DNA of 64,000 bases, taken from Oryzias latipes (Eukaryota > Chordata > Actinopteri > Beloniformes > Adrianichthyidae). The notes beneath the pieces are model-generated. The model worked only from the letters and a program-made list of their open reading frames with translations. It was not told the DNA's origin and ran no database searches. The translations under genes and the position numbers were made by a program. The stretch lies in the NCBI RefSeq assembly GCF_002234675.1, contig NC_019872.2, positions 7,828,950 through 7,892,949 on the forward strand. Direction: 5' to 3'. Shown piece by piece: positions 15,597 to 30,500 of this stretch (positions are counted from its first letter, which is position 1; every line of letters starts with the position of its first letter).

Positions 15597-18500
15597 ATGT
15601 CGGGACAGTCTTTGACGGACCGGATCGCCGCCGCGCAGCACAGCATGACCGGTTCTGCCATCAGCAAAGCCGTTTGCAAGGCCACGACGCACGAAGTCAG
15701 CGGACCCAAGAAGAAACACCTTGACTGTAGGTTAAGCATGCCATCACTGCTTCCTTACTGTAGTCTGCCTGCATGCCCGCTCCCTCACAAAGGACAGCCT
15801 GTACGAACAGCATCTGCTGTGCTTCCTCCACTCTCATCCGGCCCGGTTCTGCTCGCGGCCGTTCTAATTAGGCTCCATCACATTCCCTCAGATGGGATTT
15901 TACGCAGAAAAGGCGTGCGCACCGTCTCTTTTTTGGTGGAGTGACTCCATGGGCATGTCATTCAGGGGAAGCAGGCCATTCTGCTGTAGGCTAATCATGT
16001 TGCACCGCTGTTATATAGTGTGGGCCCTGTTCATCATGAACGGCACGGCACCCCCTCTGAGACAGGACGAGACAGAATGTGCGTTATTGTTCCTTTCTGC
16101 ACATTCAAGTTCACTGTCACGTCCTCTGCTGCGTAAATGTCAGCCGGACAGTGGCTGGTGGGCGTACAATGAGGCAGAAAAGCCTTTTCATCCCCACATC
16201 CTGATAATAATTACCTTTGTGTGGAGTCCATCACATAGATTTCTCCCTTGCTGTTATAGCTTTGGTGCTCCTTTCTAATCACTTGATCGATACAGCGCGC
16301 ATCTTATCAATCGGGCTGACACAGACAAGGAAAAGGGGGGAGGGGGAGGGAGGGAGGGAGGGAGGGAAGGGGGTGATTGCTAATCTGGAGGAAATGGGGA
16401 TAAATCATTCAGAGAGGCGAGTAGCCAAATATCTGAGAGCCGGGCATCCAGCTGCGCACCCAGCCATTCAGCCGGTAAGTTTGGCAGCAGATTATACAGT
16501 CCAGAGCACAGCAAACAGGCAATATGGTCTCATTAGGAGTGCCACACGGTGATAACGCACTAGGCAGGGCTAACTGTCCTTCTTCTTCTTAAAGAAAAGA
16601 CACAGAAAAGCTGGAAAACCGTTTATGGAAAAGCATCCAAGTTTGTTTTGGTGCTGAGGAAGTTTTAAGAAATAACTTTCCTTTTAATCCTAATCCAACT
16701 GTATCAAATCTGAGATAATTATTTCAAATCCTGCTTCCTCTGTGGAGTTTGAAGTTGGATTTCTGACTGTATTTTCATTAAATGCAATCTGGATGCTGAT
16801 ATCAAACAAACTTCATTACATGATTTATACCTCTACTCCTATTAGGAGCACTGAACATGCAGCCTGAATGAGAGTAACTAACATATAAGAAAATGTTAAC
16901 TAAAACTGAGGATGCATCCTCTAAAAATAAAACTGAAGCAGCAGTCAAATTATTTATTTTATCATTCTATTTTTTTTATGACAGATACTTTGTGCAAAGG
17001 ACAAAGAAGTTTAAAAAGAAGAATAGGTCAGTTTGCTCTGCAAGGTAGTTCTTTCGTTTCTTTTGTACCATTTGGGCCCTTTCTCATCTTTTCTTTGAAG
17101 AAACTCCACAGCCGTTCAATTCATCCCTCTGTGGAAGGGATGGATTTAATTTTAGCTGAATAAGTGTTTTGTAGCTCAGCCACACATTTGCAGCTGCTCC
17201 AACAGAAGTGGATGAGTCTTCGACTGGAGGGTCCTGATTGTCTGTCGAGTACAGAATGTAACGCAGAGCAGAGGCGCATGAAATAGATGTGTGTACCTTT
17301 AAAAAAAAAATCAGAAGGTCAGTGAATTTGCTTTTGCAACTACTTAAGAAGAACTATGTGGAGAAGTGACTAAAGGTTTAACAAAAGTGCTCTGAGATGA
17401 GTCATTTCTGAACAATATTGGGACTAAGATCTTTCTTCAACCATAGCATCATTTTAGTCCTTTTTTGTCCGTCTTTGGCTTTTAAGCGCTTCCCTAAAAA
17501 ATGACAGACAGTGGATAATGGAACCGTTATCACAGCCTTCAGAGGGAATGACAGCAGAAAAATATGTTTGGAGACAGAACCAGGAACTGTCTTTTACAGA
17601 CTCCTTTCCTGGAGTAAAAAGGCATAAATTAAAGTGAAAATTCATCTATTAACTATCTTTACTATCACACTTGCAAAGGATTAAAAGGAGCAGATTATGT
17701 GTAAAACTGGAAATGTAATGTTCTTGATTGGATTAGTCAAAAAAGCTATTGGTCGTTACATCTAACAGTTTTTCATCATAAATATGTGGGATAAATCCTT
17801 CTTCAGATGAACAGACCAGGAAGAATTGACCTTGTAGTTCAGCTCTCAAATCCAGACTGTTTGATGGGCAACAACCCTGAAACAGTTTGCTGAATTTTAA
17901 AGGTTTGTTATTTAATTTCTGCAGAAGGCCCATGATAAAGTAAATATGAACTGTTCTACCATTTCTCCAAATGCAATGCAACATAAATTAAACGAAAAGC
18001 TAATGCTCAGAATTCACCAACCAAGGTTTGAGTCTTTTTCTTTAGTTTAATCCATTTTCTTCAAAAGGTTAAAGACATTGATGGTGAGAGTTATTTACCA
18101 CCAATAGCAGATGATGAGCTTAGGAGAGAAGGAAATGGAATATTGGAATAGTAATCAGGCCAAAAATTACCCTCTGGCCCAAAAGCACAGTCAGTAGCAT
18201 TACTCAGTGTATGACGTAGCAGACTGTGTCATGGAAGGAACCGTTGGTTTGGTTCAAATCATTTTTTTTATTTGACAAGCGTCCAAATTAGATGGGAACC
18301 ATCGGCGTTTTCTGATGAAAAGCTTCATCACGAATAGACGAGAATGCAATCGATGACAAAAAGCCCACTGTCCCACACGCATGTGCAGTTTTTATGGCCT
18401 TATCTTCCAATCCAATATCACCCCCACAATATTTTTTCCGTTATCTAAGGCCAAATTCTTAAAGCACAGGGAATAAAGTTTTATTGCTTCTTAAACTAAG

Positions 18501-21500
18501 GCTCTTTATGAGAGGAATTCCCCTCTGTCACACACTTAAAGACCAGGCTCCGTCATTAATTGTAACTGGGATTAGACATTTCTTTGATTTGGCCTGATGT
18601 TCTGCAAGGCCGTCATCATAAATACACTTTTCAATAGGGGCATTGTTCAATTTTATTTTTAAATGAGGTAATTAGGGGTTGTCGATCACATGATCCATAC
18701 TGGATAATATCCTTTTGGCCATCAGCACAGGTCGATGGCTAAATCCTTGTAGATGGAGAAAGGAGGAAATATTGAACTGAAGAAACTTTTTTATTTTGAT
18801 GAAATTGTCTTTAGGCTGAATGAGAGATTTCTTATTACTCAGCTTGACTTTAATTACTTAAAGGTGTATTTACCTGTGTCTTTACCTTGATGCAGCTGGA
18901 GTTATTGGCAGACAGTTGTGTGTTTGTTTGAACTGAGCTTTATAGAGGTCACATCGTCCTTGAGGATCTCTAGCTTTACTCCATTTGTGTTAAAAAGCCT
19001 CAAACAAGTGTTCAAGTTACATCATCACTCATGATATAAAACTACCAGCATTCAGTTTGATCTTTAGCTGCCTAAATTTAGACCACCCTTAGATAAAAAT
19101 TTGGCAACCATGCATGCTTTTTAAACTAATTCATCTTTATATCTAGTCATATCTAGTTATGCGTTTAAAGTCCCACCCCAATAAATATTGTGTTTTTGGT
19201 ATTTTTAACTTATTTTTGTAGCTTTATTGTCATGATGGAGGACATATATAATTATAGATTAAATATAGATTAAAGCTGCATTTCTGAGTATTTTCAATTC
19301 AGATTGTTGTAAATCAGGAGCCGATGACTACTATGACTACTATGCCGATGACTACTATTCTGATACATCCACTTGCAGAAAAATAGATCCGTGTCTGTTT
19401 TCCTCGTCTGAGCTGGCATCTGGCTTGAAACTGTACAGATGGATAGCTCTGATATTCTTGCCATTGCCACTTATATATATATATGCATATATATATAATA
19501 TATATGCATATATCTGGCTTATGTATATATATATACATATGCCACTTCTGTTGCACCGCTAATGTTTGATTGTGAGGGGCTGTAAGCTAGTTGGAGAAAG
19601 GGTAAATAGATGGATGATGGGAAATGGGGGCAGACTTACTTGCACCTACAGTTCCGCCCATAACTCAGAGGTGAATTTCTAATGAACTCTTGCCGCTCTG
19701 CAGAAACTATGCCCTCGAAAATGAGATGGGTGTATTGATTTTTGGCTAAACACGGACTAATCGTAATTAAAAGATTACTGGGAGAGCTTTTACTACAGAT
19801 CAAAATGTGATCGGAGTGGGACTTTACCATGATGCTGTGAAGAAACTAAACATTTTTGGAATCCACACTGATGTTATTTCCTGTTTAATTTCTGTCTCCT
19901 GCGCCCTCAAGCTGTAAACACTCAGCAGCCTGAAGCAGGTGACAAATGTCATGGCATTAATACAGCAGAGAGGGTGACAGTCTGAGTGAGTTCATGTTTT
20001 CATGAACATATTATTTTTATCACGGCTCAGTTTGCTGTTCCTGCTGAGGCTTTTACACACAGCGACTAGGGAAAATGAAGCATTTGTTAAGTTGTAGCCT
20101 TGTGTGCCTTCCACAAGCATCAGACTTGTCACCATGGCACCCGCTGGGATTGTCCAGCACTAGATGCAGAAAACATCCGATTTCATTCCCAAAGTTCATG
20201 TTGACTTGGGATTTGTTTCTCTAAAAAACACACTTCCAACAGACTTGACTTCAGAAGGATATCGCAGCATGGACACAAGAAATGCAGTGAAACTGACATC
20301 GCTGGCATAGATTTTACCTCTTTGTTTCTTTTTTCTGGATTTGACGCATTTATTTGAAAAAAGAGGTGGAAAGCTGGACTACAGCTTCAAATGTAGGACT
20401 GGGAACAGCCGCTATGGTTCTGATTCACCCATCTTTACACACTTTTATCAAAACAATCGTTTCTGTATAGATTTGTGTGCTGTTACAGTCACAGTGAGTG
20501 CAGCAGTCGATGTGACTTCAGTTATTGTGGTTGTTCCCTCATTTCATCGATTCCGTATAACTCGCAAGCTCTCAGAGGATATGAATTGCTGTTTTGTCAC
20601 TGGCTGCTGCGGTAAATGAACAGCTGGGGTTACAGCGGGCAGACAGAGTGCTGAAACCAGCACAGCCAACCTCTTGGCCACGCACCTGCTTCTGTTTCCA
20701 CCCAGAGTTGCTCCTCTCCTGCTCACATTTCACGCTCTGTGTCCTCCAGACCTGATCCACTGCACCAATGAGCTGAACGTCAGCATCCCACATCTGGCAG
20801 ACACGCTGCTGGAGCGCACAGCAAGCAACAGCTGGATTGTGGTTTTCAAAGCACTCATCACCACGCACCACCTCATGATGTACGGCAACGATGTGAGCAA
20901 AACTTTGCTGTTTTTAAAAATTTCATATTATGACAAATGTAATTTGTTTCACTGACTTAATTTTTTTTTTACTGTCTAATCATGTTCCTAATTAAAAAAG
21001 CCCCCCCCCCCCCCCCTGCACCCTTTTAAAAAAATAAAAATAAATCTTAGTAAGAGAAACTGATTTGCTTAAAATTTAAAAAGATATAATAAAATCAATG
21101 GTTTTTAAATTTCTTTCAGGATTAAATTCACAAAGTTACCAAGAGACCAAAACCTGTTTGCACAAAAGCACATATTTCTTCAGTCTGGGGTTATTGATTT
21201 GTTTAAAAAAAATCTTCTTTTCATGTTGTAGCCATTTTTTTGCAGCCCCTTCACAGATAGACTCTTTGAAGCTGTTTTATCCATGTGTCCAACACGGGCC
21301 GATGGAGAGTCACGCTGACATTTCAATGGCCGGCATGACAAATCACCCCGGCACGCCGCTCACCCCGCAAGATCAACAAGCGAAACATCAAACATGCTAA
21401 ACGAAGAGCGGCTCAGACTAGAAAGAAAGGTTGTGGCAGAGATTACTGCTGTGACGATGACCCTCTGGAAGCGTGTGATGCTTTGAACATTTGTCAGGGC

Positions 21501-24500
21501 TGCTGGAAGCTGACTGAGGGTTTTGCCTCACTTGTCTTTACAGGTTCTGTCCAACCAGGAATCATTCATGTTTAATGGCCAATTAGTTGGCATCAATTCC
21601 TCCTTAATTTAAAATCGTACTCTTTTTTTCCAGGACGCCTCGTTTAAAACTAAAAGCTGGGTAAGACAGAGGTAGATTGTGAACAGTTTTAATAGACAGA
21701 GTAATTTTTAAGATTTAGACCTTGAAACCACAAAGTTGGAGTTTGATCCTTATCACCATGGAAACACGGACTAAAAACCAAATAAAAATATCAATTTATT
21801 CAAAAAACCCAAGAAAGGTAGGATTTTTAAAAATATTTTGGACATTGTTTTACTCATAAAATGCAATAGTTACATACTACTGGTCAATAACATTTACATA
21901 TATTCTAAAGTAATAAGAATAAAAATCCTTTTAATCTGGTTTCTTTAACCAGGCTACAGATCAGGAAAATATGGTCTTCAGAGGTAAATTTGGTCAAGAA
22001 AATGGATCTTTTTCCAGGACAACATTTGCAAGACATTGTCTGGTAACACTAAGTTCAGGACTTTCCAAAGTAAAGGGAAGAAGTTGTGAGATAATGTAGA
22101 TGTTTCTCCAATAGATATAATCCTGTTACCCACAGAATTGTTTCATTTAGTTACACTATATACAAAGTTTGAAAAGGGCTTTGGATGAAGTTTGACAACT
22201 TAATGGGTTCAAGCTCCCTTTTTTCAATTCAATTTATGCAAACAGTATTACAAGAAATAAACATAAACACTGAAAAAAAGCAATTATGGTAAAAAATAAA
22301 TAAAAAGAAACTAGATCTAACGCTCTAGCTCACAGAACCATCATTTTTGATTCATATTTACCTGCTTCAATTAAATCCTGATGGTAATAAAACAAGCATT
22401 CCATATAGATGATTATATTGGACACAATTGGAAAAAAAAAATCCTAGGGTGTAGCACAAACAGAAAAAGATGCCCATAAAAACACAGGATATAGGTCATC
22501 TTAGGAGTTACGTGTCACACCCACAGAGATATACTCCAGGTTTGTTCAAAGATTTGTCAGGCATCAACCCTTACTCCTCTTTATTTGGGATTACTTGTTA
22601 TGTCTAGATGCCAATTAAGGTGCATCCATAAATTTATCTGTTATGAAATGCTTATAATGCTACAAATGGGATGTTATTTGGCTGAAAATCTGCCAGTACA
22701 GTACGCCACCATGCCTATATATTGTCATGGAGATACATCACTGACTTTGTTTTCTATTTTTCCCTCTCAGAGATTGATGCAGTACCTTGCCTCCAGAAAT
22801 ACACTCTTCAACCTCAACAACTTTCTAGATAAGGCTGCATTACAAGGTGATTTAATGCCGTTTGGCTGTTTGTGGACTCAGCAGTGCTGTACGTCTAACA
22901 AAATGACTTTCTGTCAGACTCTCTCTGGCTCTGTAACGCCATCAATAAAGTACAATTCAAATCCTTTTTTCAAAAGGATTGTAAAAGCTACAGAAAAAGG
23001 TGCTCTTTGTTTGCTAAAAGACGCTGCTGAATGTTGCTGATTATTCAAACATTATTCACCACATAGTTGCATATTCAAAGAAGGAAAAACAAACAAAGGA
23101 CTCACAAATGAATTTTGCTTGTTTGACAGAAGAGTTTTTTTCTTTTTTATAAACAAGGACATCAAATAGTTTGTGATACGTTTACAGAGTTTGACCACTG
23201 GTCAATAACAGCACTGTCTGCTTTCTGCCCTACAGGATACAACATGTCAACTTTCATCAGACGCTACAGCTGCTACCTGAATGAAAAAGCCATGTCTTAC
23301 AGGCTAGCAGCAATGGACTTCACCAAGATGAAGAGAGGGTAACACTGTTCTACACACATACTGCTGACTTGTGGTCTTACTTTTCTTGTCAAGTGAAAGA
23401 GAAAGCTTACAGGCTTTAAATTTGTGTAAAGGCAATATCATTATCATATGCTTATTTCAAGGTTCAGACTTTAGATGAATGGATCAACAGTAACTCGTGT
23501 TACCGGTCATGTTAAACTTTGAAGACCCACTCTAATCATCTTTTGATCTATTTAATGAGCGTTCCCAGTGATCCTTTAATCATGATTATGCCATTTTTTT
23601 TTGCCAAAATCAAAAACATCTTTCTCGTTTTCTATAGTTTCTGCAGAGCGACTGTATTAAAAATTTGCCTCCGAGCTGTGGGCGGGACCGTTGGTAGAGA
23701 GCTTGTGGCCTACCCAGTGTATTTTCCACATCACAATTAAGCTCTCTTTGAAACTGCATATTTTCATCTGCTCCTGATTCACAACAATTTCAATAAAAAA
23801 ATACAAAAATGCACTTTAAGCTTAATTTTCATCATACATGTCCTCCATCGTCAGAAAAATGCCACAAGAACATGTTAAAAACACCCAAAAGACCATTTTC
23901 ATTGGCATCTTTAACAGAAAATCTTAAAATGCAACAAGGAAAAATCAGACTTCAGTTCAGGCTAGATTCTCATTTAACATAAAATAAAATTGTTTCTTCA
24001 CAGTCACACTATTTAAATGTAGATTCTTGCATGTATTTAAGCATTCTGTTTCATTTTTCTGAGGTTTTTCACATAATTGTTCTGGTAATTGTAGCAATCA
24101 CACAGACAGCTGTATTTTCTTTATTCTAATATTGATAATCATATCCCTATACCATCATGCTTCAGAATGTACTGTAGGTTAACATGATGACACACCTTTA
24201 TTTAAGAAAATAAAAACTGACTTCCTCCTTGTAATTCTTCCCCACCAACTTAATTTTTTCATCTAATTTAGGTTGAAGTTTAGCAGATATTCAGAAATGT
24301 CTTTGATTTCTCCATTCAGTCATAAATAATCTTCCTCAAATTAGAAACAAAGACGAACAAAAACAAAGATTGTTCATAAATTGTCTTTTTGTAGCGAATT
24401 TATAGATTGCTTACTAGATTAGCTGATGACTAATTTGACACTAATGATCATCGGCACCGATTTGTAATTGTACCTAATGATTTTATTAAGAAAATGCACA

Positions 24501-27500
24501 TTTTTAACTGAACTTTTGTTCAGAAATATGCATTTAGTCCAGGCAATTACGGTATTCTTTAACTGAGCTTTAGTTTTGGTATGAAAAAAAAAATTTTCAA
24601 GATTCACACCAATCTAGAAAATATAGAAAACTAAAAGAGATTGTACTTTCCCTGTTTCAAAAAAGCCCATTAAACAGGTTCAAACTGAATCAAACTTTAT
24701 TTATAAAGCATTTTTCATATGTAGGTAACACAAAGGGCTTTACAGAATAAAAAGGTTAAAACAGTGTGTTTCCTTTGTTCCTTTGTTTCCTAATCAATAA
24801 GTTAGCTTGTTTTCCTGTACCTTCCAGGGCCGACGGAGTGATGCGCACCATGAACACAGAGAAGCTGATCAAAACTCTGCCCATCATTCAGAACCAGCTG
24901 GACGCGCTGCTTGATTTCCAGGTACTCGATGAGAAACCGTTCTTGTGAGGGACTGCAGCTGTCTCTGCTGCTTAATGATCCACTCCGCCTTTCTGTCCCA
25001 CAGCCGAACTCCAATGAGCTGACTAACGGGGTGATCAACACTGCTTTCATGCTGCTGTTTAAAGACTCCATACGATTGTTTGCTGCTTACAACGAGGGCA
25101 TCATCAACATGTTGGGTAAATCAGTGAAGCCGAGCCAAAGCTGCCGATTGTAAAACAGTGATCCCATTCACGCGATGCCCCTTCATCTCCATGTCTTCCA
25201 TGAATTCTGAAGTTTGTAAAGGATGAGACAAAGCGAACGGATCATCACACCACTTATTGTGTGCATTACTTTCCAGAAAAATACTTTGACATGAAGAAGA
25301 ACCAGTGCAAAGAAGCTTTGGAGATCTACAAGACCTTCCTCAACAGGATGACCAAACTGTCTGAGTTTCTCAAAGTGGCAGAGGTAACGTCTGTTTGTCC
25401 TACTCTGACCCCCCCAAGGAGGAAGCAGAGTGTAACCCAAGGAGATGATGGGGGATGTACGTCTGGAGGGAACTTCAGCAGATTTATGCCACTTAAGAAT
25501 TACAGATTTATTAAATTGACTCTTTAATTTCATCTTGAATCTGCTCAGAAGTTAAACCTGTTGAGATTTGCTCCAGACCTCTGTCACCCTGGAGTTCTGA
25601 TTTACGGTCAATACCTTCCGACCCAAAGGGACCGAAGATCAGCGCCCGGGGTCTTCCTCTCTTTAATTTTCTCTTTTTGCATCCACACATCCCCCTGTTT
25701 CTGCCCCTCTCTTTTCCAGAGTTAGGCAATAGTTATTCCAAGACAGTCATTACTGGTCTTATTAGCCTGTCGGAGAGTCACTCATGTACAGCTTTTAGCT
25801 GAGGGACCCCTTACATGCTGCCTGTTAACATGCCTGCACTGCATGCCCAAGCAAGCTCTTTTCTGTCCCTATCTCTGTCCCCCTGTTCCCGCTCTTTACT
25901 TTTCCCCCACTATTCTTCAAGAAATATGATGCAACCCATAAATGTAAGAAAATGGCTGTTAGTCAGCCGCAGCTCTTGCTAGGCTTCACAGCAGATATAA
26001 ATAGTTTTATTCTCTGCAGACTGCGTGTCATTTACTCATGCGCCATCTTCAAAGGCTGTCTCACTGCTTGGTTTCGTGCCTTTTTGGAAGAAGGTTTGGG
26101 GTGCAGCCGCTTGGTCCAAAGAAAAAGAAAAAATGAAGCGAAACAACAGACTAACGTTGACTTTAAGGACCCATTCATTTTACCTGTCTAACAAAATGTG
26201 TTTGTCTGTTTTGTGTGTCATCTGTGTCCCTCCCTTCTCCTTCTGTTCAAAGTCAACATTAGTTGAGTGTCTTCCTTTTGGATGTTTTTCTCCTCGCAGT
26301 CATGTGACCTGTTGTCTGCCCTCTCTGCCCTGCCTGTTTAATCAGTCAGCGTCCTCAGCATCCATTTCCAACCGGTCTCCAGATTTCAGTGTGTGTGTGC
26401 ATTTATTAGTGTGTAAGTGTGTGTGTGTACATAAACTCTGTATATATAGCTGTTCGTATGTTTGTGCATGTGCCCCCCCTCCCTTCCCTCCTTTGTTGTC
26501 TTTTATTTGTTTTCCTCTCCAGCCACTGCATGTTGAAATGAACGCTTGGGTTTGATTCTTCTTTCTCCCTCCTCCTCCTCCTCCTCCTCTTCCTCTTCCT
26601 CCTTCACGTGTCTCTCCCCCTCTTTAACTCTGTGGGTTTTATGCTTTGGTTTACTCCTTATTTTTGTTTTATTACGACATTTGGTTTATTTTCATTTTGC
26701 CTCCCTCCTCCTTCCCCTACCCTTACTTCCTTTTTTGTGACACAGCGAGTTGGGATAGATCAGGGCGACAGCCCCGATCTCACACAGGTCAGTCTACATC
26801 TCATCTCAATCAGTCAATCAACCAGTTTAGAAATCCGTCAAGTCAGTCCCATAATGCTTCATTCTAAACGCTCCCGTTCCCTACTCACCCTACAGACCTG
26901 CCCACACTGCAGCTGCCCCGTCTTCCTCCTCTCTTCTTCACTCTCTTTTAACTCCTCGCTTTGTACCTTTTCTGTTTGAACAGAGTCTAGAACAGAGAGG
27001 AAACCCTTTTCTCCACTTTTCCTAGAGGAACTTTTTCTGAAATGATTGCACAGCAAATCTTACTAAAAGGTGGGAGATTTGAAGGCCCAGTCCGATCATC
27101 TAAAAATGTTCCCAGTGTTTTTTTTGAATTATGATTGTGCTGTTTTTAGCCAAAATATAGAATAGGACATGGTTTCTGAAGAGCAGCATTAGCTCATTAA
27201 AAAATTTGCCTTTGAGTTGGGGGGCGGGACCATCGGCCCGTAGTAAATCCACCCCTACTTCCTGTCATCCATCCGTTTACTCTCTCTCTCCCGCTAGCTT
27301 ACAGCCCCTCACAACTCCAACCTAACATTACGGAGTGCAAGAAAAATGGCGAGCAGTACTGGAGCTATCCAGACGTACAGTTTTAAACCAGATTTAAGCT
27401 TGGATGTCCAAAATGAAGACATACACGGATCTAGTCTTCTGCAAGCGAATGCATCCCAGTGGAGCTTGCTCGCTATACGTTCTACGTCACACCTACAAGC

Positions 27501-30500
27501 TTTTTCCAACAGCATTTTTTGCTGATTTACAATGAAATATTCAAAAATTCAAATTTGAGCTTTTTTTTTTAAAATAAAAGTCCACCATCGCAAAAATGAT
27601 ATAAGAAAATGTTAAAACCCCAAAAACACGATTTTCATCGGAGTGGGCCTTCAAAGCAGATTTTACATAAAAGAATAAAAAATGGTTTTATTCTATTTTG
27701 TAGATTCAAATGTCTACAACTGGGGCCTTAGTCTTTAACATCTGTCTGAATTTTTTCACAAGTCTTTCCAGCAGTGTAAATATTAAAGGACTGTCTGTTT
27801 ACGCACAGGCTTATGAGACAAACAAGTCAGCACAAAATTTCTTGTTCTTTTTTTTTTGTTTTTTTCCCACATAGGCAGTCAAACGTTTAAGTCCCTTTGC
27901 ATTAGCTGTGGGGAGAGCAGCGAATGGTTTTTATTGAATAGGTTTCTGCAAATATGACTTGGATATGTGTGCATAATGCCATCATAAGTACTACATATTC
28001 TCTTCTTTTATTTAGCCTTCTTCTTTTCAGTGGATGCAAGATTGGATGTTTCCAATGTGCCAAAAAATCAAGTGACAAACTGAAAAGAGCTGACTTTTCT
28101 CATGTTTGTAGTGCTTATGGAGACCTTATATGCCCTTATTCAACAACATAGTGACCCATGCCTTTATTCAGCTCTAGATATGTGTCTGTTTTACTTTTAA
28201 ACTTTTAGCATATTCTAGATTTCTCTGAAGAAGGATATCCAGAATTCGCATTTTACTCTTTTCCCCTAAAATAAGTATCTTAGAAATCCTTTCTTTGCCT
28301 GTTGTGACTGCATTTGTCTAATGCTGAAATGTAAAGCTCTGGATGAAAACCTTGGTATCACATGTGGTCCAAATAAATCCATTCATCCCTTTTTCCAGCA
28401 AGGAGGGCTTGCCAGCTGCTTAATGTGTATACCTGGCTTCTCACCAGATGTTTACATTTGACTGAGTTAACTTACTTGGCTTCCAGCAGGATCTTTAGAC
28501 CAGATTCTTTGACAATATTTGAGAAATCAACCCCCCCAAAATAACCTCTAAATCCGGCTTTTGATCACCAGTGGAGTCCAGGAGTTAACTCTTTTGGATG
28601 TGATTTTCTTTACATGTGGGCTTGTGTAAGTGGGTGTGCTTACGAGAGCGTCTGTGGACTGCCAGCCTTTTGCATGGGCTCATTAGATGGTTCAGAGATG
28701 TGTTTGTGGCGTTTCTCTGGATCCCTGCAGCGAGGATGCTCCGCTCTGTCCTGATCCGTCTGTCCTGTTGCTGGTTTTGCTTGCATGAGCCAGGGCTAAT
28801 GTTTGCATGTGTCAACCAAACCTGATGAAACCAAATGCAAAAAATAAATAAATAAATGAACAAAAGAGCTGTTGTGCAGATAGTGAATCTGAGGGTAATG
28901 TCTTTTTGCGGCTGTCTTTTCTTTGTATGTATGTGAGATAAAAATGATTGGTGCGAGAGCTGTACTCCCCACTTTATTTACTTGGTAGCGATTCTAATCT
29001 TATCTCCTCACTCCACCCCACCCCTTGCCCCCTGTCAGGCCCCCAGCTCCCTCCTGGAGGCTCTGGAGCAGCATCTAGCTTCTCTGGAGGGCAGGAAGCT
29101 GAAGGACCTGTCTACTGCCAGCAGGTAAGAGGAAACGACAAGAAAGGTGACAGCCCGCTTACCACCATTTCTGTTCTGATTGGTAGTATACAGCCCCTAC
29201 CACTGTAGGACTGAGTGGTGTTACCTTAATTTGTTATTAGCATTGTTTTTATAACCAAAACCTCTGGACCATAACTAAAATATACAAGGGAAAAAATGAC
29301 CTCAAGGACATAAAAAAATATCCCATGTCATACATTTCATAAAACTCATCTACGTCTTATTGCAGTGTTGTTCATTTGCAGATAACCGTAAAGGAGACTT
29401 TTGTTTTAGCTAAAATCTTAATTGGCAGCCACTTATTCTACTTCAAAAATGGCATTTTGTCAGATTTGTTTTTTAATATTCATTCATTTAGGAGAACACT
29501 TAGTAGGAAGTCAACCCCCCAGACTCACAAGAGGCTCTAACAAATTAGCTTCACTAAATTAGCAACAGTTTTCTTTGGAATTTGTGGTTAATTTGGACTC
29601 AAAATTGCGTTCACTCACATAGCTTGATTGAATTGTCTGAATTCCCACTGTTGTCTGTAATCAGTCACAGTTCTTCTTCAAAGGTCACCAGCCCCTCAGA
29701 GGGGTCTCCACTTTCTGCTATTCTGTGACTCACTGGAAATAAAGGAAGGTTTATAATTAAATCAACAATATTTTCAGATATTTTGCAGTACACACTTTGG
29801 TTGAACATGTGTGTATTTCCACCAGCATCAGCGATCCATCCAGCATTTAGAGAAAATGTAGAAAGTTCAATGTGATTTTTTTTCTCATTCACATTTTAAG
29901 CTTTTGCAGCCTTGTAGGGTGCATGCTAAGTTTTGTTAATACATCAACTGAACCACAGCAAATGGATTAAAAAGAGACATGAATGTACTGTCATGATTCT
30001 AGTTTTTTATTTTTTTAAGGTGCAACCTTCTAGTTAAGATTTAAGTTCATCGAAACACTTTCACCTAATAGTGTTGATCATATATCTGGATTTCAAATAA
30101 GAAATTATGGGAGATAGGTACAAAAATTAATGGAATTTCTTTCTTTTTTTGCGGATTTGGAGTACATGTTTATTTGTCTCTCACCTGCAGATCCAGCACG
30201 GTGTCGTCCCTCTCCAGCGCTGGGATCTCTCTCAGTCGTATGGACGACAAAACAGAAGACAACCGGCTGCAGCAGCACAAGGCAATGCATTCATAGGCCA
30301 CTTAAAAACGCTTTACATGCACCCACTGCTTTCGGGTTCAGGCATAACTTACAGGAAACCAATTTTATTGTGGATGAACCACAAGATGATTGTGTACAAA
30401 GCTTTTCACTGATTCTTTTGGAGAGAACTCACTGGAAAAAAGTGTGGACTGTGCGAAAATCTATATGTTCCCGTTCTTTGTGCTCCACACCATTGTTAAA

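Larger units (their letters stand above)
15727..20749 (+). other. picalm intron 1 (5 kb), no exon found
   Basis: The largest picalm intron. It holds the G-rich purine tract at 16335-16373 and a DNA transposon at 19166-19826. I see no convincing extra exon. Long first introns of this gene family often carry regulatory elements, but none can be recognised here by eye. Confidence 0.5.

Noticed and set aside
15228-15719. 163-codon minus-strand frame rich in Glu
   Set aside because: It is the complement of the CCT-rich 5'UTR and picalm exon 1; the Glu run mirrors the pyrimidine tract.
26025-26555. 176-codon plus-strand frame in picalm intron 7
   Set aside because: Ser/Cys/Phe-rich translation of pyrimidine-rich intron DNA, with no family match; the real exon starts at 26746.
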